The notes under the pieces were generated by a model, which searched no databases, was not told where the DNA came from, and saw only the letters and a program-made list of their open reading frames with translations. The position numbers and the translations under genes are program-made. DNA of 64,000 bases, taken from positions 7,642,001-7,706,000 of the forward strand of contig CM073590.1 of the NCBI GenBank assembly GCA_037074705.1. Direction: 5' to 3'. Source of the stretch: Zhengitettix transpicula (lineage: Eukaryota > Arthropoda > Insecta > Orthoptera > Tetrigidae). Shown here piece after piece: positions 36,996 to 45,911 of the stretch (its first letter is position 1; each line of letters opens with the position of its first letter).

Positions 36996-37205
36996 TGAAT
37001 CACATTCTCACTTAGCTTAAATGTAGGACTCCAATGAAATATATGATTCAGTAAATTGTGTCTGTTTACACGATCATACAATGGATGGAGAAAGCTGGCA
37101 CCTGACTCGGGTAGCTCAGATGGTAAAGAGAACCCGGTGCCAAGGAGAGGTCTCGGATTCGATTCCCGGTTCAGTCGAGTTTTTTCTAACCTGATCCTTT
37201 AATTT
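36996..37205 (+). mobile_element. tRNA-derived SINE
   Basis: Best-preserved SINE in the window. A-box GGGTAGCTCAGATGGTAAAG starts at about 37115 and B-box GGATTCGATTCCCGG lies near 37153. Upstream is CATACAATGGATGGAGAAAG and downstream is a T-run then CTAACCTGATCCTTTAATTT. The same upstream and tail pattern recurs at 49750-49885. A full cloverleaf does not form, because the D and anticodon stems mispair. Confidence 0.75.
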
Positions 37206-38834
37206 AATTTCCTAGCCTCGTTGACTGATCTTTGTTTTAAAGCATTTCTCTGTTCTTGAATGTGAGGATATTTTCAACATCATCCACGACAGGACAGTCA
37301 AATAATGGTACAATTACATTCCATGTCGAGTTTTAGAGGTGCTGCTGTCAAGGCTCAAGGTCATGTTTTTTCACGTTTTGATTAATTGTTATATTTTAGC
37401 AACAACAATGTGAAAGTTTTTCAACCAGTAATCTTCCGCTACTTCGCGATAGTCACTTCCGAGCGGTGTTTACTTCGAAATACTTGGAAGTGTATCAATA
37501 AAATTTATCAGAATACACAACACCATGGAAGAAAATTTATATCATATTATTAATTAATGCGGTCTCATCGTTTTTCCCGTTTTTGCAACTATTTTTCAGC
37601 TTGTGAAGTCCCAAATTATGAACGAAACGTAGAGATATATCGTTATAATTATAATAATTAAATTGAAAACAAAGAAACCTTTTCTGACTGACAATTCTAT
37701 TTATTTAGAGCTCGAGAGGTTTCACAAGTCGTGTCGACAAAAGACACACACTGGTCCTTTACGCTTAGGATGTAGTGGGGGTAAGCCGGAATTCAGTTTA
37801 ACACAATCATTTGCTGCGGCAACTTGGTACTGCTGAAACTATTCTATTGACGTAAAGAAATATATTATACTCGGCTTATTGCAGTCTGCTATCGAGGACT
37901 GACAGAAGTGTTTGGGACTTGTTAAATTTATAGGATTCTGGGGTGAGAGTGACAGGCTTTGTTTACTCCGATGTTGAGGCAATTCAGTTTTTGCCGGAAC
38001 GAATCGGAGTCCTACAACCTCCCTGGTCAGCGTCTTTAAATTTCATTTTAAATAAATTAGGTTCTAAATCAACATGGAATTTATGAAAATTGAATTTATG
38101 ATTAAATTCACATGTACATAACGTAAACACTCGCACTTGGACTAATTGTTAGCTGTAGATGTGAACAATGCGACCGTCCTGTAGTGTGTCGGTTATGGTT
38201 TCTTCTTTGTTGTTGCATTGCTCTGGGTAAAGCGAAGAAAGCAATTAAATGTTCCATAACATTAGAAATATTTCAATTGTTTGCTTGTTGAAATCAAGAG
38301 AAATAGAGTGGATCTGTGGCATGTAAAAATAGAAAAGATTATATTTCTTATAAAAGATTAAGCCCCGACAGCTATGAAGGGATGTTTCATCCGGTACTAA
38401 ACGAATGGTAAAGAAATGGTCTGCCTAATTCAAACGCAGAAATTTTTTACTCTTACCAATTTGCGACATTTCGTATCTTCTCCACTTATTCACCTGATAT
38501 GCACATTATTCCTTTTCCTTATTTTTCATTATTCATTTCAATTTTATTGAAATTGAAATACTCGAATAACTTTAATTCTACAACTTTCAGGATACGTTGT
38601 ATGGTAATAATCTCATCCGTAAATTTAAGAGATGAAAAGTACAGACTATATCTGTTTATCCCATTCGTAAGGACACAATGAATGATTTAAAAAATGATAG
38701 TTACGTCTACCCAAATACTTTCCAGGGAGAACCTGACACTCCCAACCCCTCCTTCTTCAATCTTCATCTACATCGCGCAGATAGCGGGCCTTGCTAGACC
38801 TCTCGACCTATATTTGTGTTATTATATATCCGAT
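37206..38834. other. no gene recognised
   Basis: AT-rich with a few GC-richer stretches. The plus-strand ORF at 38499-38681 is unassigned. Confidence 0.5.
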
Positions 38835-38847
38835 AAATATCAATATT

Positions 38848-39232
38848 AAAAAATCAATTATTGACCTCATACAGGCACTATCTTTTAGAGCTTAACGACG
38901 TTTCGATACATGTCGTATGTTCCTCAAATTTTCTTCTAAATTATTATAACAAGCTACCACTGAAAACATTTAACGTGTTATTAAGTTCACAAAATTTTAA
39001 AAAAGGGGTCCTAAGCACGAAATTCACTTAACATCAACGAGATCGTCCCAAGAGTCTTAAGTGAATTGTGTGTCTAATTTCTAAATTTTGCGAACAGAAG
39101 TTAATTGTTTTAGTGCTAGTTTGTTATAATAATTTGTAAGAAAGCCGGAGGAAGATACGAACATGAATCGAAACGTCGTTACGCTCCAAATAAAAAATTA
39201 ATTGTCGGTATAAGGTCAAAATTGATTTATTA
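38848..39232. mobile_element. 385-bp inverted-repeat element
   Basis: Outer arms of about 150 bp at each end are imperfect reverse complements. Paired landmarks are AAATCAATT.TTGACCT..TA, GAGC.TAACGACGTTTCGAT.C, and AAATTATTATAACAA at the inner edge. No coding capacity. A 14-bp direct repeat, AAATATCAATATTA, lies at 38835-38848 and 39264-39277 and could be a long target duplication. The GAATCGAAACGTCG phrase is common in insect retroelement termini, so it may be non-autonomous and derived from such an end. Confidence 0.7.
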
Positions 39233-39491
39233 ATTCGAAAACAGACGTAAAATAAAAACTTTTAAATATCAATATTAGTAGTTGTTAGTCACAAAATCTT
39301 TAATTAACAACACAGGAGTTGTATACCGAAGGCTTTTCCGGTGCACATAGTTGACGAAGTTCCCTTGAGATCCCAAACGGATAGGTTCGTTTAAAAACAC
39401 ATGACGTATAATCGATGACCTTCCACTTCACCAGAAAATGATGATGTATTCAGTCATCGAAATGTCGCGTGATTTCGACCTCATCCTGTTG

Positions 39492-39493
<2 letters not shown>

Positions 39494-39531
<38 letters not shown>
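39494..39531. repeat. (TA)n microsatellite, left of family Y copy 2
   Basis: A 38-bp alternating AT tract. Together with the tract at 40458-40495 it brackets family Y copy 2. Confidence 0.95.
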
Positions 39532-39537
<6 letters not shown>

Positions 39538-39714
39538 TATTACACTAGCGGCTTAGTTAACAAATAAATTTTATTTAATTAATGCTACAATTAATTTGCC
39601 CTACGTTGGCACGCCAAAATTTAATAATCAAATCAAAATTAACAACAATATTTTATTTATAATTAGTTGGGCCTTCTAAGTAAAAAAATACATTTATATT
39701 TATGGAATTTATAA

Positions 39715-40454
39715 CATTTTCTCTTAGGTTAAATACATTTAAAGTTTCAATGTTTAGAAATTTTATAACTCTTCTTTCAGGGTGTTGACCTGGGCTTGAT
39801 ACGTAAAGAACAGCTTTTGTATTTACGTTACACAATCATAGAGTTTATAAATTAAGAAATTAACAATCAAAACCAAAACGAGACGAACTAACTCTGACGA
39901 ATACCTTTAACTATCGTTTACAAACTTAATTAACTTGGCTTCTACTTACAAAATGTTCGGCTGTTACCAGACTTAGATTCCTGGGCTCGGGCTCACAATT
40001 TATGCTAGTAGGCCATAAAACACTGACTCTACACTTGATTGTCAAACACACGGTCGTAGTTATTGAATTTTCCTCTGGGAACTGGATCTGCTGCACCTCC
40101 GGATCATTAGTTACACATATTGTTACACATTGTCTTTATGTGGAAAATGATGATGATCTCAGTACACGTAGGAATCTTAATGTGGCGCTAAATATTTGAT
40201 AACTCTTTGCATATTTTACAAAGTATCTCGTTGTCCAAACTTTTTACTTTGTAACTTTCTCTGTTGAGTTTATACTCTGGCCACGCTGCTCGTTTTCCGC
40301 TCCAGATTCTGATTTCCTCACGCGAACACAACAATCGACCTTCAGACCGTGCTAGCGGCTCACAACAAAGCTATCCTACCCATTGTCGTCTTTGAAGAAT
40401 TGGAGCCGCTAACAATCCAATTATTAAAATCATTAGTGGCTTCTAATTAGTATT

Positions 40455-40457
<3 letters not shown>
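39715..40457 (+). repeat. dispersed repeat family Y, copy 2
   Basis: Homologue of 30690-31395 in the same orientation, ending with the same GGCTTCTAATTAGTATTACA directly against a (TA)n tract. The 39532-39714 interval may belong to it too, since another (TA)n tract ends just before. No protein frame is conserved with copy 1. Solo LTR is my best guess. Confidence 0.75.

Positions 40458-40495
<38 letters not shown>
40458..40495. repeat. (TA)19 microsatellite, right of family Y copy 2
   Basis: A 38-bp uninterrupted alternating tract starting at the last base of the repeat. Confidence 0.95.
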
Positions 40496-40499
<4 letters not shown>

Positions 40500-40506
40500 A
40501 TTTTAT

Positions 40507-40548
40507 TTCACCCCTCAAAAGCTGTACCATGGCTGCAGAATCAGCACC
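40507..40548. repeat. short repeat shared with 45556-45600
   Basis: Reads CACCCCTCAAAAGCTGTACC then ATGGCTGCAGAATCA, about 80% like the second site. It may be the terminal part of a DNA transposon family. Confidence 0.5.
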
Positions 40549-41691
40549 GCAATGTTTGTACCTTCTTCAGGGTGTTTCCGGTTGGAAGGTTTATCATCTT
40601 GTTATAAATATTTTATCATAGTGGCTACAAATATATGCAGAAACGTCGTTGTGTTGTTATTTTCCGATTAATAAATATTTTATAATTATAAAAAGTGTTA
40701 ATGGATTGTTAATCGTCGTTTAATATATCTGATTGTCATCCTGTCTGTTCCTACAATTTAGACAGCCGTCTGACGAGTTGTGGTACTACTACTTTTAGAA
40801 TCGTGTTGATTGTGATAATTCTCATAATCAATAAATTTGATGCCCTTACTACACATTACAATTATTCCTGAGTATCCCACTGGCAACAACAAGTAGTGTG
40901 CCAACAAAAATACCGTGTTGCAATTAACGACTACATTGGCCAACTCGGTGCGAGATCGATGGGGAGATAGATGCAATTACTGCACCACGTCAATATACCA
41001 GTACGTCTGGTGCTTGTTATCGTGTTCTGCTTGTCTGGTCCTGTTAAGCGGATAGAGAGGTGTATCGAGCACTCAGTATTCGCTCTTCTCCTCCTCGAGA
41101 GGTCTAATGGCCAGTGCTTCGTTCGATTCGTTATAACTAAACTGGCGAGCAAGAATTCTCCCGCGAAGTCCGAGGCTAGCCAGGGCCCGGAACAATACAA
41201 GGTGAGCGATATATCAATGCGTGCTGGATGAATGGGCTCAATCCATCAATGCACAATGCCTGCAGCACCTGCGGCAGTTCCACATATATCTCGGCAATTA
41301 TTGGGAGCCATGCTTCATATTACTCTCGCGCGTTTTCAAAAGAGTTCGCAGAAAGGCTGGCTGCAAAGGTCGTCATCATTAGCCGACAAACCAAAATGTG
41401 AGTAGCAGGATTTTGCTCGCAGTTAATTCTACAGTTAACTCAATTTGCGCCAAACGTAGATAATTTGTTCGGGTTATAAATTGTATTCAAACTCCAAAAT
41501 TTCAACTTAAAAAATTAATCCAGAAGAAATATAAATTTCCTATCACTTATAATCTCAATTCGATTTTAAATAATTTAGAGACCCATTCCTACGACACGAA
41601 CGACTGCTGCTGGTTTCCAATGAATACATCATTGATAAGAAGAAATTGATGATTAAAATGTTATAAACGCAATTAGTCTCTACTTATATTG
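40549..41691. other. no gene assigned; GC-richer block at 40900-41400
   Basis: 40900-41400 is much GC-richer than its surroundings and has overlapping ORFs (40971-41231 plus, 40931-41200 and 40758-40976 minus), none with a family match. A plausible splice donor (ACAAGGTGAGCG) lies near 41200. A host first exon is possible but unproven; an unnamed repeat is equally likely. Confidence 0.35.
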
Positions 41692-41695
41692 CATC

Positions 41696-42144
41696 TGTGG
41701 AGCTAGCCTCCACTGAGCTTCACGTCTATCTTTCGACGAACTTCTCTGCGAACATCAGCTGACTGATCTGCCGACGAACTTCTCTGCTCATCCGCCAGCC
41801 GTAGCGGAAAAGGGGAAAAAGAGATCGGAGCGCAGAGAACTTCTAGTCGACGCGGAGTCCAAAGCATAAACACTGCGTAATTCTCGGAAGCGTTATGAAC
41901 TCTCATTGTTGTGCAAAAATAAGATTATTTTCTTATGGAGTAAAAAAACAATTAGAGACCAGTTCGTTACGAGCAATTGACCAGTGAACATGATTTAGAA
42001 AAGAGAAATAAAAGAGAAATAAAAATATCAAGTCTCTTCATTGAATCGCAACCCGTGCTATCACACAAACAAATAATATATAATATTTTAAATTTTCTTC
42101 CCGTGTGTGGTGTCGCAACTAATAATAACACGGAGTCCGCCACA
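41696..42144 (+). repeat. 5' LTR of the CsRn1-type element (449 bp)
   Basis: Begins TGTGGAGCTAGCCTCC and ends CGGAGTCCGCCACA, with TGTGG/CCACA terminal inverted repeats. Homologous to 44084-44529. The differences I see are ACTGAGC against ACATAAC near the start, one C/G change near 41850, and indels near 42015 and 42122. The minus-strand ORF at 41703-41906 is an artefact that recurs in the 3' LTR. Confidence 0.93.
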
Positions 42145-42159
42145 TAGGAGAAGAAAAAT

Positions 42160-42177
42160 TGGCGACCCCGACGTGAT
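42160..42177 (+). other. primer binding site, tRNA-Trp-like
   Basis: TGGCGACCCCGACGTGAT lies 15 bp after the LTR. As I recall the eukaryotic tRNA-Trp 3' end (...ATCACGTCGGGGTCA plus CCA), it would pair at 17 of 18 positions. The CsRn1 lineage is known to use tRNA-Trp as primer. Confidence 0.75.
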
Positions 42178-42348
42178 CTAACACGGCAAATCTGAGATAT
42201 TCCTCACGGGACGTGATATAATACGGAAACTCCAAGAAGATTTTCTTCCCTGGACGCGATTCTATACTTCGAGACTCTGAAAAATCTGCTTTCGCCTGAA
42301 GTGAGATTGGAGATTCACTTAGCCAGGACTACAAGATTTTTCTGCGAG

Positions 42349-42825
42349 ATGTTACAAAACGAAGAAACACCCGCAACTGATGGAGAAGCTACTACTTCAC
42401 AAGACATCTCTACTATCAATTCGGCCGACTCCATACGGATTCCTGCATTTTGGAAAAACAACCTGGCTCGATGGTTCCTGGTCGTGGAAGCTGCATTTGC
42501 TGTGAAGCGAGTTACTTCCGACGCCGCTAAGTACAACCATGTGCTTATAAGCTTAGACGAGGCGACATTGGACGTCATCGAACGGCCTCCGAGCACAGAT
42601 AAGTATATTACTATTAAAAACATAATTATCAGTGCGTTTGGCGAATCAGACGAGAAAAGACTTCGTCGATTATTGCTCGGTCATTCAATTGTTGAAGAAA
42701 AGCCTTCTTTAATTCTTCAGAAAATGCGTAATCTCTCAGTTGGTCAGTGCAATGACCAGATACTACGTACTTTATTTCTGAAGCAATTACCTGATAACAT
42801 TCGTAGCGTGTTAGCAACTAGTTAA
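42349..42825 (+). pseudogene. gag (matrix/capsid) of the CsRn1-type element
   Basis: Gag forms the particle in which the element is reverse-transcribed. I start it at ATG 42349, because the upstream in-frame start at 42301 is GTG. The 158 residues contain IPAFWKNNLARWFLVVEAAF (about 30-49), the standard 'xPxFWxxxPxxWFxxxEAxF' opening of arthropod Gypsy capsids. Then come TSDAAKYNHVLISL, FGESDEKRLRRLL and TLFLKQLPDNIRSVLA near the end, all characteristic. A TAA at 42823-42825 interrupts it, while the same frame continues at once with SQDLNVICSLADKIYELI, which is still gag. This is best read as one nonsense mutation in a single gag-pol frame. Confidence 0.88.
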
Positions 42826-43872
42826 TCTCAGGATTTAAATGTTATATGTTCACTAGCTGACAAAATTTACGAACTAATACGACCTGAAGTGCATTCAGTC
42901 ACACAGGACATCGCGCAACGTCCTCAGGAGACTGCACACTTCACGTCGTCGGGTAATTCAATTGTATATGCAAACTTAATAAGCCAAATGAACGAACTCA
43001 AACTACTGGTACAATCGCTGTCTCGAGAAATTTTGAATCAGCAGCGCATTCCAAGCTGTAATTATAGACGCGTACAGAGTAATACGCGCATCATTTCAAA
43101 AAGTCAAATTTCAAAAGATGATCTATGTTGGTATCATCGCAAATTTGGCACAAAAGCTCGTAAATGCGCAACGCCATGCACATTGGCAGACAAACAGAAA
43201 AACCGCCTAGTCATATACGATAGCAACAATCGAATGCATTTTTTTATTGATACAGGTTCAGACGTTTCTGTGTTGCCAAGAAAGGTAGCAAGAACTAAAA
43301 CTGTTAAGTCTAGCTACCGACTTCATGCAGCAAATGGTACAGTAATCAAAACGTATGGGAAAGAAACACTTAACCTCAAATTAGGGTTAAGACGTGACAT
43401 TGATTGGACATTCATAATTGTCGATGTTTCCCAACCTATAATCGGAGCTGATTTACTCCGACATTACAATTTAGCAACCGATTTATGTGGTGAAAAGTTG
43501 TATGACAAGACAACTTCATTGTTTAGTAACGCTGTAATTTCTAAATCACAGACTCCTACAATACGTACGCTTGTTGCAAATAAAAACAAATTCGCAAGTG
43601 TACTACGGAATCATTCTGACAACACTTTGTCAGTTGCAGTAAAACGCCAAGAAGTTCGCCATCAACATATTTCAAAAGGACATCACGTGTTTCAAACTGA
43701 CAGACATATTAAGCTACAGAGCGCACGATCTCCAATGTTAAAGCCTAAACATATTCCGGAGAAAACTCAACTGCTCAAGCATCAAATTCAGTCTGAACCT
43801 GCACCACGATATCGAAGGGAACCCCATATAAATGTTTCTCGCAATAAAGCAGCGTTTCTAATTTCAGCATAA
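42826..43872 (+). pseudogene. gag C-terminus, CHCC knuckle, protease and remnant pol
   Basis: In-frame continuation of gag after the stop at 42823. Residues encoded at 43126-43179 read CWYHRKFGTKARKCATPC, a C-x2-H-x9-C-x3-C knuckle (CHCC) instead of the usual CCHC. The aspartic protease follows: FFIDTGSDVSVLP at about 43240-43278 (catalytic Asp in DTGS) and IIGADLLRHYNL near 43440, which processes Gag-Pol. From about 43650 the text VRHQHISKGHHVFQTDR resembles the approach to an RT domain. By about 43820 it reads HINVSRNKAAFLIS, like the VSIDRLKPA motif at the integrase C-terminus. RT, RNase H and the integrase core are absent, and the frame stays open across the junction. A stop at 43870-43872 ends it, though the same frame again continues to about 44026. 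Confidence 0.85.
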
Positions 43873-44069
43873 CGGGTCGCTGATTCGACCCAGACTACAA
43901 CTAATGAAGAACATGCACACACTTCTTCCACTTCAACAAGACTTCCGCACGCAGTGAAGACCTACCCCCCAGCGAAGAAGCAACACGTCTCATTCGCGCC
44001 TATCACAATTTTATTCTTGTAGGCGTTCAACACTTTTCTTTTACAGAGTATCGCAGCTAACTCAGCTGC
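43873..44069 (+). pseudogene. pol C-terminal tail of the CsRn1-type element
   Basis: After the stop at 43870 the same frame reads on for about 50 codons to a TAG near 44026. It ends in a basic tail (TYPPAKKQHVSFAP) resembling the RxGRRVxFP tail that closes this lineage's polyprotein. The rest up to 44069 is 3' untranslated. Confidence 0.6.
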
Positions 44070-44080
44070 TAGGGGAGGTG
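44070..44080 (+). other. polypurine tract
   Basis: TAGGGGAGGTG lies 3 bp before the 3' LTR, the expected place for the plus-strand primer. Confidence 0.7.
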
Positions 44081-44083
44081 TAC

Positions 44084-44529
44084 TGTGGAGCTAGCCTCCA
44101 CATAACTTCACGTCTATCTTTCGACGAACTTCTCTGCGAACATCAGCTGACTGATCTGCCGACGAACTTCTCTGCTCATCCGCCAGCCGTAGCGGAAAAG
44201 GGGAAAAAGAGATCGGAGCGCAGAGAACTTCTACTCGACGCGGAGTCCAAAGCATAAACACTGCGTAATTCTCGGAAGCGTTATGAACTCTCATTGTTGT
44301 GCAAAAATAAGATTATTTTCTTATGGAGTAAAAAAACAATTAGAGACCAGTTCGTTACGAGCAATTGACCAGTGAACATGATTTAGAAAAGAGAAATAAA
44401 ATATTGAAAAAATATCAAGTCTCTTCATTGAATCGCAACCCGTGCTATCACACAAACAAATAATATATAATATTTTAAATTTTCTTCCCGTGTGTGGTGT
44501 CGCAACTAAATAACACGGAGTCCGCCACA
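44084..44529 (+). repeat. 3' LTR of the CsRn1-type element (446 bp)
   Basis: Same ends as the 5' LTR (TGTGGAG...GTCCGCCACA), followed by the CATC target duplication. The minus-strand ORF at 44091-44294 is the twin of the one in the 5' LTR. Confidence 0.93.
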
Positions 44530-44533
44530 CATC

Positions 44534-45555
44534 TCTGTGGTTTCCCCAAAATGTTGAGAAATGCTGAAATATTATCTTATAATCTCCTTAATTTTACTAT
44601 TGTTCCTATAAAAATATTAGAAGTTGTATAGAGATGTTGGTCGGACAGTTACTCATATAATTGGAATATTAAGAACAGTGGAGCAATTTATTATTCGTTG
44701 AGAGCTAAAACAGCTCCATAGGACCGCTGAAGGTGACATCCAAAAATATTGATTTTTTTGATTGGTCCATTCCTGAGGATGGCTGCAAGAACGACATCAA
44801 TTGGAATATGAGCTTGACGCTAGCGTAATATCACCGGAGACTATCATCCATATGAGGGGCTGAGGGACGTCCATCTCTGAAATGCAGTGACAGTGTATAC
44901 TGAAAGGATCCTTAGGATTAAGAAGCGCGATGGCGACGAGTTACACCGGCAGAATGAATGAATATTGACGAGAAGCCGTGAGGTAAGTTAGAATTGACTC
45001 CGCCCTGAAGTAATGCTAACGCGGTTCCGTCGATATCAAGTCGATTGGAAAGGGTTTCGTGGTTTTAGTGAGTAATAGTCTCACACTACCCGAGAGGTGC
45101 GGACCCGTCTCAGGAGCCATGAAGGATTTCTATTGTTTTTTAAAAAAATCCTGAGGAAGACATCGTCAAATCGTCTGTTGCTTGTGAGCAGTAGCCATCA
45201 TCTAGTGCTGTTTCAATGCTGTTCTGATCATAATTTTCTGCATCACTTACGTCGCCAACTGGGCAGCTGTGATTGTCTGACAATGCTGTGGGTAGAGGGC
45301 AGTAGTGTGCCTGGCCATCCGTGATCTGATGCTTCTGCGGAAAGACGTCATTCGGAACTGTTCGCCTCCCTCCTTCGACGCTACCAAACATCTATTACTG
45401 TTGGTTTGACGAAATTTTGGACATATATTGTAAACATTGCTGGAAAGAAGCACTTTGCTTAAACAACGTTTTTCTTTTCATGTCTCATTTTTTTGTGTTC
45501 GTGTCACTTCCGGCCATACATTCCTATACAAAAAATATATGTTTTAGTATGCTGT
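44534..45555. other. no gene assigned
   Basis: A GC-richer interval with overlapping ORFs on both strands at 45097-45453 (75, 83 and 68 codons), no family recognised. Probably an unnamed repeat; a decayed transposase cannot be excluded. Confidence 0.4.
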
Positions 45556-45600
45556 ACCACCCCTAAAAGTTTGTACTATGGCCGTAGAATCATCCTGTAT
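45556..45600. repeat. short repeat shared with 40507-40548
   Basis: ACCACCCCTAAAAGTTTGTA then CTATGGCCGTAGAATCATCCTGTAT. On the opposite strand it begins ATACAGGATG, reminiscent of the TACAGGGTG-type ends of some DNA transposons. Confidence 0.5.
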
Positions 45601-45654
45601 AAAGTTCAAGTAAAAAAATTATATTACGAACGAACAGTTATGTTTTCTATAACC

Positions 45655-45675
45655 ATATATATATATATATATATA
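45655..45675. repeat. short (TA)n microsatellite
   Basis: A 21-bp alternating AT tract. Confidence 0.9.
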
Positions 45676-45700
45676 AATATGTATTTTGACTAATGAAAAA

Positions 45701-45911
45701 ACTGATAAATAAATAAGCAATAGCCAATTTTAAATCAGAAAAAAATGATAATTTATTTATTGTACACATTTCGCCCACGGCAGGCAACATCAATTTTTTT
45801 AAAAAAATTGGAAACTGATGAATTCGTAAATTAATCGATGAAACGTTTTTAATTGAATAAATTCTCCATTTTTCTGACTTAAAGTTGGCTATTGTTTATT
45901 TATTTATTAGT
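45701..45911. mobile_element. 211-bp MITE-like element with long terminal inverted repeats
   Basis: Left arm 45701-45758 and right arm 45853-45911 are about 85% reverse complements. Both ends read ACT.ATAAATAAATAA.CAAT followed by AGCCAA.TTTAA.TCAGAAAAA. The 95-bp centre has its own small palindrome (CAATTTTTTTAAAAAAATTG). No coding capacity and no certain target duplication. Confidence 0.82.

Larger units (their letters stand above)
41692..44533 (+). mobile_element. Gypsy LTR retrotransposon, CsRn1/Kabuki type, internally deleted
   Basis: Complete insertion bounded by a 4-bp target duplication CATC (41692-41695 and 44530-44533). Order: 5' LTR, tRNA-Trp-like primer site, gag, zinc knuckle, protease, a short post-protease region, integrase C-terminal tail, polypurine tract, 3' LTR. 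The total is 2.83 kb, where autonomous relatives are around 5 kb. The missing part is the RT, RNase H and integrase core. The CHCC knuckle plus tRNA-Trp primer is a hallmark of the CsRn1 lineage. The LTRs differ by a handful of substitutions and short indels, so the insertion is fairly young. It could move only with enzymes from a complete relative. Confidence 0.88.

Noticed and set aside
37113..37190. Possible functional tRNA gene
   Set aside because: A- and B-boxes are good, but the D and anticodon stems do not pair and the same sequence pattern with a shared 5' flank and tail recurs elsewhere, which fits a SINE.
41703..41906. 67-codon minus-strand ORF, repeated at 44091-44294
   Set aside because: It recurs only because both lie in the two LTRs of one element; the frame is antisense to the LTR and has no family match.
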